A stretch of DNA of 46,997 nt from Treponema sp. UBA1798 (GTDB lineage Bacteria > Spirochaetota > Spirochaetia > Treponematales > Treponemataceae). The DNA lies in NCBI GenBank assembly GCA_002319875.1, contig DCFS01000060.1:1-46997 (forward strand), written 5' to 3'. Positions 1 to 7,324 of this stretch are shown here, piece by piece. How positions within the stretch are numbered: the first letter of the stretch is position 1; every line of letters begins with the position of its first letter. The notes beneath the pieces are model-generated. The model worked only from the letters and a program-made list of their open reading frames with translations. It ran no database searches and was not told where the DNA came from. A program made the translations under genes and the position numbers.

Positions 1-281
1 TTCATGTCAGGAGTTACCCGTCCTGCGTTAATAGCATCTTCAAGATACTGCAGGGCCACGACTTTATTATCCCTCTCGTCAGAATTGGAAAGTTCTGTAA
101 TTACAACATCTTCCACACTGCTTAGATATTCACTTTCCACAGATGTTTCTGATTTTCCGCCTGGTGTTGTTTTATTCTGAACATCTGCCCCGGATGTTTT
201 CTGAACCTGTTGTTGTGCGAATATACCTGCACTAAAAAATACACAGCAGACGAATCCGCATGCTGTCCCTGATAATTTCAT
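1..281 (-). CDS. Secreted protein, N-terminal part (cut by window edge)
   Basis: Only the first 93 or so residues are inside the window. They begin with a typical signal peptide (MKLSGTACGFVCCVFFSAGIFA, cleavage after about residue 22), followed by a low-complexity Thr/Ser/Gln/Lys linker. Then comes a helical stretch (SSVEDVVITELSNS, ALQYLEDAINAG) that looks like the start of alpha-helical HEAT-like repeats. The ATG at 281 has a strong Shine-Dalgarno (AGGAGG, 5 nt spacing), which fixes the start. I cannot assign a function. Export to the periplasm is inferred from the signal peptide, and the HEAT-like reading is a guess from helix pattern only. Confidence 0.75.
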   Translation of the reverse strand, partial: MKLSGTACGFVCCVFFSAGIFAQQQVQKTSGADVQNKTTPGGKSETSVESEYLSSVEDVVITELSNSDERDNKVVALQYLEDAINAGRVTPDM

Positions 282-398
282 AATATCCTCCTGATCAGGA
301 TTTATATCAAAACATGAAAATTACATAGATATTTTCAATCATGTACCGATTCTGTATCGGCATATATTAATAAACTATAAAACATATTAATGAAAAAA

Positions 399-995
399 TC
401 AACTTTCCAGAGGAGGTAAATGTAGCATCCATTTACCATCGATTTTTACAAAATTGTAATAGATTATATCCGTATCTCCTTTTACCTGTACGGCCTTTAC
501 TGATGTATCAGAGATGTAACGTATCTCATCGACAACCCGGCCGGCCCGTGACGGAATAAATACAAATTTAAAATAGTCCTGAAGAGACCCCAGTGAAATC
601 CCTTTGATCGGCAGCCGTTCAGCAGCTTTGTGCAATTTTTTTGGATCGTTCCAATAGGCCAGTGAATCTGGCTCTATATATGTCCGCCATTTTCCGTAAT
701 CGACATTTTTCATTATAATAGCAAGCTGATCGATAATATCGAGGATTTGTTTTTTATCTTCCTGAAAAATATCTTTCGTAATGGTAGACCCCTGCTGAAG
801 TGCACTCGTTGACCTGGCATATTCATCTTCATTTTCAGGAGTTTTAACAACCGGGGCAGGTTCCGGAACGGCCACCGGTATCTCTGGTACGGGAACAGAC
901 GGTTGTTTTTCTGGCTCTTTTCCTGTTGAAAGACATGATGTCAATACTACTGCCATAATATAAAAAACACCGATATAATAACCATGTTTTATCAT
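399..995 (-). CDS. Treponemal lipoprotein, function unknown
   Basis: This 198-residue protein starts with a hydrophobic signal ending in the lipobox VLTSC, with Cys21 as the predicted lipidated residue. A Pro/Val/Glu-rich spacer (about 25-50) follows. The soluble domain (about 70-198) contains YGKWRTYIEPDS near its start and ends in KIDGKWMLHLPPLE. Family members of this type are anchored in the inner or outer membrane; the role is unknown to me. It is divergent from coaD, with only 53 bp between the two start codons. No Shine-Dalgarno precedes its ATG. Instead TTGACG-17-TATCAT ends 6 bp before the ATG, which suggests a leaderless transcript. Confidence 0.8.
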   Translation of the reverse strand: MIKHGYYIGVFYIMAVVLTSCLSTGKEPEKQPSVPVPEIPVAVPEPAPVVKTPENEDEYARSTSALQQGSTITKDIFQEDKKQILDIIDQLAIIMKNVDYGKWRTYIEPDSLAYWNDPKKLHKAAERLPIKGISLGSLQDYFKFVFIPSRAGRVVDEIRYISDTSVKAVQVKGDTDIIYYNFVKIDGKWMLHLPPLES

Positions 996-1001
996 GAAAT
1001 A

Positions 1002-1030
1002 ATGATACTACGCTTGAGCGTTTTCGTCAA
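1002..1030 (-). promoter_or_regulatory. Sigma-70-type promoter of the lipoprotein gene
   Basis: Read on the minus strand, the -35 is TTGACG (1025-1030), the spacer is 17 bp and the -10 is TATCAT (1002-1007). Six bases separate the -10 from the ATG at 995. Transcription would start at or next to the ATG. The elements interleave with the coaD promoter on the other strand, so the two polymerases could not both bind at once. Confidence 0.7.
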
Positions 1031-1042
1031 ACCTGTTACTAT
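1014..1042 (+). promoter_or_regulatory. Sigma-70-type promoter of coaD
   Basis: The -35 is TTGAGC (1014-1019), the spacer is 17 bp and the -10 is TACTAT (1037-1042), preceded by TGT, an extended -10. The coaD ATG lies 6 bp downstream, with no Shine-Dalgarno. The start fits a leaderless mRNA. Confidence 0.7.
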
Positions 1043-1048
1043 GAAATT

Positions 1049-1534
1049 ATGACAACAGCAGTGCTTCCCGGGTCTTTTGATCCGGTAACATACGGGCATC
1101 TCAGCATTATCAAAAGGGCGAGCAGGCTTTTTGATTCGGTTGATGTGGTTATAGCGGTGAATCCTGATAAAAAATATCTTTTCAGTGCGGAAGAACGGAT
1201 TTCCATGATGGAAATCCTGGTAAAGGACTATCGTAATGTTATAGTACATACCTGTGATTATCTTATTGTGGATTATGCCAGAAAAACAGGTGCAAAGGTC
1301 CTGCTGCGCGGAATACGCAATATAAATGATTTTGCCTATGAATTCGATCTTTCACTTATGAATCATTCACTTAATTCCGAAGTTGATACACTGTTTATTC
1401 CGACGGAACAACGGTATGTTATTGTGAAATCAAGTTCCATTAAAGAGCTTGCCCAGTTTGGAGGCGATCTTTCCGGTATGGTTCCTCCTATAGTAGCCGA
1501 CGCCCTGCACAGAAAATATACTTCAGGAAACTAG
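1049..1534 (+). CDS. coaD: Phosphopantetheine adenylyltransferase
   Basis: CoaD transfers AMP from ATP to 4'-phosphopantetheine, giving dephospho-CoA, the fourth step of coenzyme A synthesis from pantothenate. At 161 residues it has the usual length. The nucleotidyltransferase signature GSFDPVTYGH (residues 8-17, His17 binding ATP phosphates) is intact. So is RGIRN (87-91), which binds the substrates, and the late SSS motif at 128-130. It is a cytoplasmic hexamer in known members. The ATG at 1049 is chosen because the family begins just before GSFDP. It has no ribosome-binding site and sits 6 bp behind a good -10 box. Confidence 0.96.
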   Translation: MTTAVLPGSFDPVTYGHLSIIKRASRLFDSVDVVIAVNPDKKYLFSAEERISMMEILVKDYRNVIVHTCDYLIVDYARKTGAKVLLRGIRNINDFAYEFDLSLMNHSLNSEVDTLFIPTEQRYVIVKSSSIKELAQFGGDLSGMVPPIVADALHRKYTSGN

Positions 1535-1540
1535 TGTTTC

Positions 1541-1560
1541 AAAACATGATAATGTTTTTG
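1541..1560 (+). terminator. Weak intrinsic terminator after coaD
   Basis: AAAACAT (1541-1547) pairs with ATGTTTT (1552-1558) around a GATA loop and is followed by T-rich sequence. The stem is short and AT-rich, so termination may be partial. Confidence 0.4.
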
Positions 1561-1581
1561 TGACATTTTTTTAAAAAATGT

Positions 1582-1609
1582 TTGACAAAAATTTTAAATT
1601 TGTTATAAT
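1582..1609 (+). promoter_or_regulatory. Strong sigma-70 promoter of rpmF-acpP
   Basis: TTGACA (1582-1587) and TATAAT (1604-1609) are both perfect consensus, with a 16 bp spacer in an A/T-rich stretch. Transcription would begin near 1616, giving a leader of about 70 nt before rpmF. A strong promoter suits ribosomal protein and acyl carrier protein genes. Confidence 0.85.
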
Positions 1610-1687
1610 GCATTGACACTCTGGTTATTTCTGTTGTACTATTGCTTTGTTATATCGGTAATAAAATACTTATAGCGAGGTTTATAT

Positions 1688-1876
1688 ATGGCAGTACCTA
1701 GAGCGAAAACTTCTAAAGCCGTTACGCGGAGACGTAGGGGTGTTAATATGCATTTGGATGCTCCGCAACTTGTAGAATGCGGCAATTGCGGCAATTTGGT
1801 GCAGCAGCATCATGTATGCCCGAAATGCGGCTTCTATCGCGGTCGCCAGGTTATTACACCTGAAAGCAACGGCTAA
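1688..1876 (+). CDS. rpmF: 50S ribosomal protein L32
   Basis: This is a 62-residue, strongly basic N-terminal protein (MAVPRAKTSKAVTRRRRG) with a zinc-ribbon of four cysteines at 31, 34, 44 and 47 (CGNC and CPKC). It is therefore the Zn-binding form of L32. L32 is a component of the large ribosomal subunit. GAGG lies upstream of the ATG. It is followed 18 bp later by acpP; rpmF next to fatty-acid genes is a common bacterial arrangement, and a shared transcript is likely here. Confidence 0.96.
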   Translation: MAVPRAKTSKAVTRRRRGVNMHLDAPQLVECGNCGNLVQQHHVCPKCGFYRGRQVITPESNG

Positions 1877-1894
1877 TTTTACCAGGAGATTGAA

Positions 1895-2143
1895 ATGGAC
1901 GAATTGTTTAGCAAAATCCAGAAACTCATTGCAGAAAAACTGGAAATTGAAGAAAGCAAGATTACAATGGATTCTTCTTTCCGTGGTGATCTTGGCGCAG
2001 ACAGCCTTGATACGTATGAGCTTGTCTATGCTATAGAGGAAGAGTTAAAAGTAACAATTCCTGATGAAAAAGCAAATGAATTTGAAACAGTGCGTGATGC
2101 ATACGATTTCATCAAATCAGAATTGGCAAAACAGGGCAAGTAA
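1895..2143 (+). CDS. acpP: Acyl carrier protein
   Basis: An 82-residue acidic helical protein with the GADSLDT motif. Ser37 is the site where 4'-phosphopantetheine is attached, and the arm then carries growing acyl chains for fatty-acid and lipid synthesis. The helix II recognition sequence is DTYELVYAIEEE where most bacteria have DTVELVMALEEE, a modest change. Shine-Dalgarno AGGAG precedes the ATG. It is cotranscribed with rpmF and closed by a strong terminator. The prosthetic group is made from CoA, whose synthesis gene coaD lies just upstream. Confidence 0.97.
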   Translation: MDELFSKIQKLIAEKLEIEESKITMDSSFRGDLGADSLDTYELVYAIEEELKVTIPDEKANEFETVRDAYDFIKSELAKQGK

Positions 2144-2168
2144 GTCCTGTCTTCAGTTTCATTTCTGA

Positions 2169-2214
2169 AAAACACAGGTTATGGCTGTTTCAGGTCGTGC
2201 CTGTGTTTTTTTTT
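2169..2214 (+). terminator. Intrinsic terminator of rpmF-acpP
   Basis: AAAACACAGG (2169-2178) pairs perfectly with CCTGTGTTTT (2200-2209) across a 21 nt loop, and the right arm runs into an uninterrupted T tract to 2214. An ATG at 2181 in the rnc frame lies inside the loop, which argues against using it as the rnc start. Confidence 0.85.
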
Positions 2215-2240
2215 ATTTAAATCCCTGGCTGGTGAATAAA

Positions 2241-2993
2241 ATGCAGACATTGAAATATTTCTTTTATGGCAAGAAGACTCTTTCACCCAAAAGGGTTGAA
2301 GAATTGTATGCCTTTTGCAAGCCGTTGAATTTGAAATTCAAGAATTTTGAATTACTTGATCTTGCGTTTCATCATCGTTCTTATTCTAATGAAAACGTCG
2401 AACATAAGCGTTATAATAACGAACGGCTTGAATTTCTTGGAGACTCTGTTTTGGGAATGGCTACGGCTGCTTTCCTTTATGAAGATATGCAGGAAAATCC
2501 TGAAGGTGATCTTGCAAAAATAAAATCGGTCGTTGTATCAGAAAAAACTCTGGCACCAATAGCCGTCAGCTTTGGCATTGATAAAATGCTCATTCTTGGT
2601 CATGGTGAGGAAATGAGCGGAGGCCGTTCAAAACCTGCAATACTTGCTGATTGTATGGAGGCCGTAATAGGAGCCTATTACCTTGATTCGGGATATAGTC
2701 CCGCTGAAAAATATATACTTTCTTTTATCATACCGGAGATACGGAATGTACAGCAGAATCGAGGTGTAAAAGATTATAAAACAATGTTACAGGAGCTGTG
2801 CCAAAAGAAGTATAAGACCTGCCCGGAATATGAACTGCTGGGGATAAGTGGCCCTGACCATGATCAGACATTTAATGTATGTGTACATTTACAGGGATTA
2901 ACCTACGGGCCTGCCGCTGGAAAAAGTAAAAAGCAGGCGGAACAGAATTCCGCACAGGAAGCGTGGATTGCATTGACTGGTTTTCCGGATTAG
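2241..2993 (+). CDS. rnc: Ribonuclease III
   Basis: RNase III cuts double-stranded RNA and processes rRNA precursors and structured mRNAs. The catalytic domain carries the signature NERLEFLGDSV (residues 60-70, metal-binding acidic residues) and the second acidic site DCMEAVIGAYYLDSG. A C-terminal double-stranded-RNA-binding domain follows (DYKTMLQELCQK to the end, with the GKSKKQAEQNSAQEAW helix). The length of 250 residues is normal. I chose the ATG at 2241; GTG at 2232 is also possible. A longer reading from 2181 would start within the acpP terminator. An N-terminal stretch of about 35 residues before the domain is a mild extension. The acpP-rnc order is common in bacteria. Confidence 0.94.
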   Translation: MQTLKYFFYGKKTLSPKRVEELYAFCKPLNLKFKNFELLDLAFHHRSYSNENVEHKRYNNERLEFLGDSVLGMATAAFLYEDMQENPEGDLAKIKSVVVSEKTLAPIAVSFGIDKMLILGHGEEMSGGRSKPAILADCMEAVIGAYYLDSGYSPAEKYILSFIIPEIRNVQQNRGVKDYKTMLQELCQKKYKTCPEYELLGISGPDHDQTFNVCVHLQGLTYGPAAGKSKKQAEQNSAQEAWIALTGFPD

Positions 2994-3057
2994 ACTTATT
3001 ACTACATAATGGTTCTTGCGACAACGTTGATGACATTGCCTGTTGCCGTTTTTAAAT

Positions 3058-3091
3058 TGACACAAGTCCCGGAACTGTCCGTTTTGTGTCA
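3058..3091. repeat. Inverted repeat downstream of rnc
   Basis: TGACACAA (3058-3065) and TTGTGTCA (3084-3091) form an 8 bp stem around an 18 nt loop. There is no T tract, so it is a weak terminator candidate or a protein site. The rest of 2994-3194 shows nothing else I can name. Confidence 0.3.
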
Positions 3092-3194
3092 TTGTAATTG
3101 ATAAATATTTTCAGTTTTTCTTCTGTTTATAGCGTCACGGATAAATATCTTTCTACTTGATCATCCGGGTATAATATCTGAATATTGCGTAGCC

Positions 3195-3281
3195 GGTAAT
3201 ATGAAGAATTTATATCTTCAACGCTGCTATTACCTTATTCCGTTAGATATGCACTATACAAATATCTAAAATTATTATAGT
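3195..3281 (+). promoter_or_regulatory. Dyad-rich control region of the AraC-type regulator
   Basis: GGTAATA (3195-3201) pairs with TATTACC (3228-3234) and encloses a second dyad, TGAAGA/TCTTCA (3202-3207/3215-3220). Next come the perfect 8 bp arms TTAGATAT (3243-3250) and ATATCTAA (3262-3269) with an 11 bp gap. A possible -10, TATAGT, lies at 3276-3281. The last dyad sits just upstream of that -10, where a regulator could control its own gene. This is inference from position only. Confidence 0.4.
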
Positions 3282-3301
3282 AATCTATCTGGTAAAAGAA
3301 T

Positions 3302-4234
3302 ATGGATGTACAAAAGGTTACTGTCTCTCAAAAAAAGAATGAACTTGAAACTGCAAAAGAGGGATTGCTGGAGCGTCTTCGAAAATGGACTGAAAATCAG
3401 GGTGTGATGAAAACAGCTGTTGAGGGCTTGGTGTTTGTCAGACATGATTCAATTGGTACTCAAAATTTATATATGCAGGAGCCAGGTATCTGCCTTGTTG
3501 CACAGCGAAGCAAGCGGCTGCTGCTTGGTGGAGAATGTTTTGAATATGATGCAAACCACTATCTTATAACGGCAATGGATGTCCCGGTAATTGCAGAAAT
3601 TACCGGTGCAAGCAAAGATGAACCATATCTGGGACTTACCCTTAAAATAGACAGGGCAGTCATTACACAATTAATGGCTGACAGCAGTCTTCCCCCTGTT
3701 AAGCGCGCTCCAGCTGTTCCCGTGATGACGGTGAGTGAACTGACACTTCCATTGTTATCGGCATTGTTGCGATTGATAGATCTTCTTGAAGAACCTGAAT
3801 CCATACCGGTTTTAGCTGCAGCAATTAAGAGAGAAATCTTTTACCGTTTGCTGGTAAACGAGCAGGGACCTCAACTCAGACAGATCTGTATAACAGGAAG
3901 CTATGGATATCAGATCGGACTTGCCGTCGGCTGGCTGAAAAAAAATTTTGCCGAATCACTTCGTATAGAAGATCTTGCAAAGCTGTGCAATATGAGCATT
4001 TCTTCTTTTCATCACAATTTTAAGGCTCTTACCGCTATGAGCCCACTGCAATATCAGAAGATGATCCGATTGCAGGAGGCACGCAACCTGATGCTGGCGG
4101 AACATTATGATGCAGCGGAAGCAGCTTTTAAAGTCGGCTATGAAAGTCCTTCTCAGTTCAGCAGGGAATACAGCCGGTTTTTTAAAACTACTCCTGTCAA
4201 TGACATAAAGATGTTAAAAAAGACCTCGAAATAA
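3302..4234 (+). CDS. AraC-family transcriptional regulator
   Basis: A 310-residue protein. The N-terminal cupin-like sensor domain (about 35-190) begins with RHDSIGTQNLYMQEPGICLVAQ, typical of the AraC_N family that includes E. coli YqhC. The C-terminal domain has two helix-turn-helix units: LRIEDLAKLCNMSISSFHHNFKA (about 220-243) and AAEAAFKVGYESPSQFSREYSRFFKTTP (about 272-300). It precedes an aldo/keto reductase in the same direction, and an iron alcohol dehydrogenase lies 5 kb further. YqhC controls just such a pair (dkgA and yqhD) in response to aldehydes, so an aldehyde-responsive activator is a reasonable inference, not shown. There is no strong Shine-Dalgarno; GGTAAAAGAAT precedes the ATG. 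Confidence 0.9.
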   Translation: MDVQKVTVSQKKNELETAKEGLLERLRKWTENQGVMKTAVEGLVFVRHDSIGTQNLYMQEPGICLVAQRSKRLLLGGECFEYDANHYLITAMDVPVIAEITGASKDEPYLGLTLKIDRAVITQLMADSSLPPVKRAPAVPVMTVSELTLPLLSALLRLIDLLEEPESIPVLAAAIKREIFYRLLVNEQGPQLRQICITGSYGYQIGLAVGWLKKNFAESLRIEDLAKLCNMSISSFHHNFKALTAMSPLQYQKMIRLQEARNLMLAEHYDAAEAAFKVGYESPSQFSREYSRFFKTTPVNDIKMLKKTSK

Positions 4235-4274
4235 AATTCACTGTTCCCGGTTTAAGTACTTTCTTGGGCATATA

Positions 4275-4340
4275 GGGGATATAATCCCTGCTGTAATACT
4301 TTTAGAGAACACAACCGCGGCCTGCAGCGGTTGTGTTCTC
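4275..4340. repeat. Double-hairpin element, copy A
   Basis: A small hairpin (GGGGAT-ATA-ATCCCT, 4275-4289) is followed by AATACTTTTAGAGAAC and a perfect 14 bp stem. The stem is GAGAACACAACCGC (4305-4318) with GCGGTTGTGTTCTC (4327-4340) and an 8 nt loop. The same plan and a related core sequence recur at 35772-35866. No T tract follows, so it is not a plain terminator, although it may stop transcription from the AraC-type gene. Confidence 0.6.
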
Positions 4341-4722
4341 CAGGAAAGAAATTACTTGAAAAAAACTTCCCTTTATGTATGGTGAATCTTAACACACCGT
4401 ATTTGCAGGATCAGACAATAATATAGCAGAATTATTATACCCGGCGAATTGGGTGTTCAATATAATTATAACAGAAAAGCTGATAGAAAGTATTTCAGGA
4501 ATGTAAATGGTTTCTGAGGTGACATTCAAAATATGCCGATCGATATCGCTGCTGCCGGTGGAACGATGTGGATCCAAAACAGAAGATGGATAGCCTTTTT
4601 TCCCTGATAGGGGGCAGAAGGTGCCTGTATTCCGGGATTTATACCGGCTGCCCTGCCGGGAATCGGGTCTTTCAACATTGTTTTTTTATAATTTATCTTA
4701 AATATTTAATGCAGGAGAATAA
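4341..4722. other. Control region before the aldo/keto reductase
   Basis: I find no gene here. The stretch holds a dyad ATAATA/TATTAT near 4420-4440, CCCT/AGGG near 4600-4615 and CCGGC-6-GCCGG at 4644-4659. A consensus TATAAT (4687-4692) has no recognisable -35 at 16-18 bp. A -10 without a -35 fits an activator-dependent promoter, plausibly served by the AraC-type regulator upstream. The last element, AGGAG, is the ribosome-binding site of the next gene. Confidence 0.35.
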
Positions 4723-5850
4723 ATGATGACTAAAAAACTGGGATTCGGTTTTATGCGCTTACCGCTTGCAGATAAAAACGATCAGTCAAACGTCGATTCC
4801 GGACAGGTTAATAAAATGGTTGATCTGTTTATGGCTAGAGGATTTACCTACTTCGATACCGCCTATATGTACCATAACTATAAAAGTGAAACCATTTTAA
4901 GAGAGTCGCTTGTAAAGCGGTTCCCGCGTGATTCCTTTACAGTTGCAACAAAAATGCCGACCATGTTTTTGAAAGGAACAGAATATCATGAACGTCTGTT
5001 TAACGAGCAGCTGGAAAAAAGCGGGGTTGACTATTTTGATTATTACCTGTTACATGCACTTAATAGTAAAAACTATGTAACTGCACAACAATTGGGAACT
5101 TTCGGGTATGTCGCACGGAAAAAAACTGAGGGCAAAATCAGAAAAACAGGGTTTTCTTATCACGATAATCCGGAACTGCTCGACCGTATACTTACTGAAC
5201 ATCCGGAAGTAGACTTCGTTCAGCTCCAGATCAATTATCTAGACTGGGAGAATCAGGGAATTCAGTCACGGCATTGCTATGAAACGGCCGTCAAGCATGG
5301 AAAACCGGTCGCCGTTATGGAGCCGGTTAAGGGGGGAATGCTTGCAGAACTTCCGGGAAAAGCCACGGCTCTCCTTAAATCCGTTCATCCTGACTGGTCG
5401 ACTGCCTCATGGGCTATCCGTTTTGCGGCAAGCTGCAAAGGTGTCATGATGGTATTAAGCGGAATGTCCTCTGTAGGGCAGCTTGATGAAAACACTTCAT
5501 CCATGGAAAATTTTGTTCCCCTTACACAAGAGGAACTCACTGTTTTATGGAAAGCTGTCGATATCATTAATGAATCAACAGCAATTCCTTGTACCGCGTG
5601 CAGGTATTGCGTAGAAGGGTGTCCTGAAAAGATTCCGATTCCTGCATATTTTGCACTGTACAATACTGAAAAAAGATCTGAAAGTTCAGGATTTTCGACT
5701 CAACAGTTATATTACAATAATTATATACTATCAAATGGTAAAGCATCCGACTGTATTGGATGCGGACATTGTGAAACCTGTTGTCCCCAGCATTTACCTG
5801 TTACAAGATATCTGAAAGATGTTACCGCGATTTTTGAAAAAAATGCATAA
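4723..5850 (+). CDS. Aldo/keto reductase with C-terminal 4Fe-4S domain
   Basis: The N-terminal 270 residues form an aldo/keto reductase barrel. The catalytic set is visible as FDTAYMY (Asp45, Tyr50), ATK (Lys77) and YYLLHAL (His, about 112). The C-terminus adds a ferredoxin-like pair of Cys motifs: CTACRYCVEGC (290, 293, 296, 300) and CIGCGHCETCC (344, 347, 350, 353/354). Members of this anaerobe family probably couple carbonyl reduction to ferredoxin-type electron transfer; the substrate is unknown. AGGAG lies 7 nt before the first of two tandem ATGs. It follows an AraC-type regulator and overlaps the next gene by about 30 bp. Confidence 0.92.
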   Translation: MMTKKLGFGFMRLPLADKNDQSNVDSGQVNKMVDLFMARGFTYFDTAYMYHNYKSETILRESLVKRFPRDSFTVATKMPTMFLKGTEYHERLFNEQLEKSGVDYFDYYLLHALNSKNYVTAQQLGTFGYVARKKTEGKIRKTGFSYHDNPELLDRILTEHPEVDFVQLQINYLDWENQGIQSRHCYETAVKHGKPVAVMEPVKGGMLAELPGKATALLKSVHPDWSTASWAIRFAASCKGVMMVLSGMSSVGQLDENTSSMENFVPLTQEELTVLWKAVDIINESTAIPCTACRYCVEGCPEKIPIPAYFALYNTEKRSESSGFSTQQLYYNNYILSNGKASDCIGCGHCETCCPQHLPVTRYLKDVTAIFEKNA

Positions 5851-6754
5851 GTATATCTGCCTGTTTTCAATAAAATTTTGCTGCAGTGCTCTTTTTGTAC
5901 TGTTTTTACGGAGTACTATTCCTGCTGCGATCTTTGCAGAGCCGGCAGAAATTCCGGTGTTCAGACAGGCATATCCCGATCTGTCATTCCAGACTGTGTA
6001 TGATACAGTACTTCAGGACTGGAAAATTGATATAACGACCGTATATAATGGCCGACATTTCATACTGTACTGGGACGACGGAAGAATGATTCCCCCGGAA
6101 GCACGCAAACAGGAGAAAACATACTGGCCGTTGCTGTACCGGTATGCGGATACGATTCCCGATCCGGCAGCATTTACACCAGCACAGATCGAACAGATAC
6201 GGAAATTCAGTTCAACGGAAAACAGACGGAACGGTGCATCCACGCCGCTTTTTTTCTTTGACAGCGTGTATGATGCAGCTTCCCGTACAGAAACGGAACG
6301 GCATCTTTCGCAGGTTACGTTTCTCGGAAAACAGATTTCCGTTCATGAAAAAATCACGGGACCTCTGCACCGCGTCCAGAATAAAATATATAATCTTGCC
6401 GCATCGGATCCTGAGGTACAGTTGTTTATAACTTCCATCTCGCAGGCAGACGGATATTACTGGAGGGATATACGCGATAGAACAACGCGATCTTTTCACA
6501 GTTATGGGCTGGCTATCGATCTGTTGCCGGATGGATGGAAGTCAAAAATACTGTACTGGGGCTGGCAGAAACAGCGCGATCCTGTCAACTGGATGCTGAC
6601 ACCGCTTTCAAAACGCTGGATGCCGCCGGAATCTGTCATACAGATTTTCGAGTCAGAAGGATTTATCTGGGGCGGAAAATGGGGAATCTGGGATAATATG
6701 CATTTCGAGTATCGTCCCGAACTGATTCTGTACAGAAATATACCATACAGGTAA
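5819..6754 (+). CDS. Secreted M15-family D-Ala-D-Ala carboxypeptidase (VanY-like)
   Basis: A 311-residue exported protein: signal peptide with a hydrophobic core around residues 15-38, cleavage probably after IFA. The catalytic zinc site of the M15 family is SFHSYGLAID (Ser225, His227, Asp234), with the second His in HFE (His295). Such enzymes trim peptidoglycan stem peptides in the periplasm, removing D-Ala or cutting crosslinks. It overlaps the end of the aldo/keto reductase gene. An alternative ATG at 5843, embedded in the upstream stop (ATGCATAA), also gives a good signal peptide and may be the true start; neither has a Shine-Dalgarno. Translational coupling to the upstream gene is likely. 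Confidence 0.87.
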   Translation: MLPRFLKKMHKYICLFSIKFCCSALFVLFLRSTIPAAIFAEPAEIPVFRQAYPDLSFQTVYDTVLQDWKIDITTVYNGRHFILYWDDGRMIPPEARKQEKTYWPLLYRYADTIPDPAAFTPAQIEQIRKFSSTENRRNGASTPLFFFDSVYDAASRTETERHLSQVTFLGKQISVHEKITGPLHRVQNKIYNLAASDPEVQLFITSISQADGYYWRDIRDRTTRSFHSYGLAIDLLPDGWKSKILYWGWQKQRDPVNWMLTPLSKRWMPPESVIQIFESEGFIWGGKWGIWDNMHFEYRPELILYRNIPYR

Positions 6755-6787
6755 CAGCGATACTCAGGAAAAACAGAATAGATAATC

Positions 6788-7279
6788 ATGAAAAATAAAA
6801 AAGAAACAATCAGACAGGTATATGATCTGTGTAAACAGCCCCTCCCGGAAACGGCATCGCTATGTGTCTATGACACCGGCCGACTGATTTTCTCAAGTAA
6901 GGGAAAATGGCTGATGCCGCTTTTTGATTGTGAACGTTTTCTCTCCGGCTATTCAGCTTCCGGGATGCAATTGAGTGCTCACGATACTGCAGCCGGTAAA
7001 GCCGCTGTTGTCCTTATGGTCCGTATGGGAATAAAAAGAATACATGCGGATCTTGTAAGCAACTGTGCCAGAACATATATTGACAGCCTGAATAAAACAG
7101 GTTCAGTAAACCTGATATTTACATGGAACAAAATTGTTCCCCGTCTTTTTTGCGAAACCGAAGATCAGCTTGAATCTATGTCCGATATCGATGCTATGTA
7201 TGCAGCGTTGCGTTCCCGGGCTCATTTGGACAAAGAAGTCTCTACCCGAGGTGAAACAGCCTTCGGGCAGTTACAGTAA
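6788..7279 (+). CDS. DUF1893-family protein
   Basis: A 163-residue soluble protein without signal or membrane segments. It contains the layout of the DUF1893 family: ASLCVYDTGRLIFSSKGKWLMPL near the start, then SAHDTAAGKAAVVLMVRMG (the conserved DxxxGKAAA helix) and NCARTYIDSLN. The family has a cytidine-deaminase-like fold but no established activity. No Shine-Dalgarno is obvious before the ATG. It begins 33 bp after the M15 gene and may share its transcript. The final 25 residues are hydrophilic and unlike the family core. Confidence 0.75.
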   Translation: MKNKKETIRQVYDLCKQPLPETASLCVYDTGRLIFSSKGKWLMPLFDCERFLSGYSASGMQLSAHDTAAGKAAVVLMVRMGIKRIHADLVSNCARTYIDSLNKTGSVNLIFTWNKIVPRLFCETEDQLESMSDIDAMYAALRSRAHLDKEVSTRGETAFGQLQ

Positions 7280-7281
7280 AC

Positions 7282-7303
7282 ATACTATCATTTATGATAG
7301 TAT
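7282..7303. repeat. Perfect hairpin before the transglutaminase-like gene
   Basis: ATACTATCAT (7282-7291) pairs fully with ATGATAGTAT (7294-7303), with only TT between. It directly follows the DUF1893 stop and overlaps or abuts candidate -10 boxes (TATAGT 7301-7306, TATTAT 7306-7311) of the next gene. It may end the upstream operon or act as an operator. The octamer ATACTATC recurs downstream. Confidence 0.5.
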
Positions 7304-7324
7304 AGTATTATAGAGAACATTTAT

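Noticed and set aside
340..358. GCCGATAC on the minus strand as a sigma-28 -10 for the first gene
   Set aside because: The expected TAAA at 15 bp is missing, and CCGAT-5-ATCGG is better read as a chance dyad.
2181..2240. Longer rnc start at 2181
   Set aside because: It lies in the loop of the acpP terminator, and the added 20 residues do not resemble RNase III.
4389..4577. Small minus-strand frame between the AraC-type gene and the aldo/keto reductase
   Set aside because: No ribosome-binding site, no similarity to anything, and it lies in a region of dyads.
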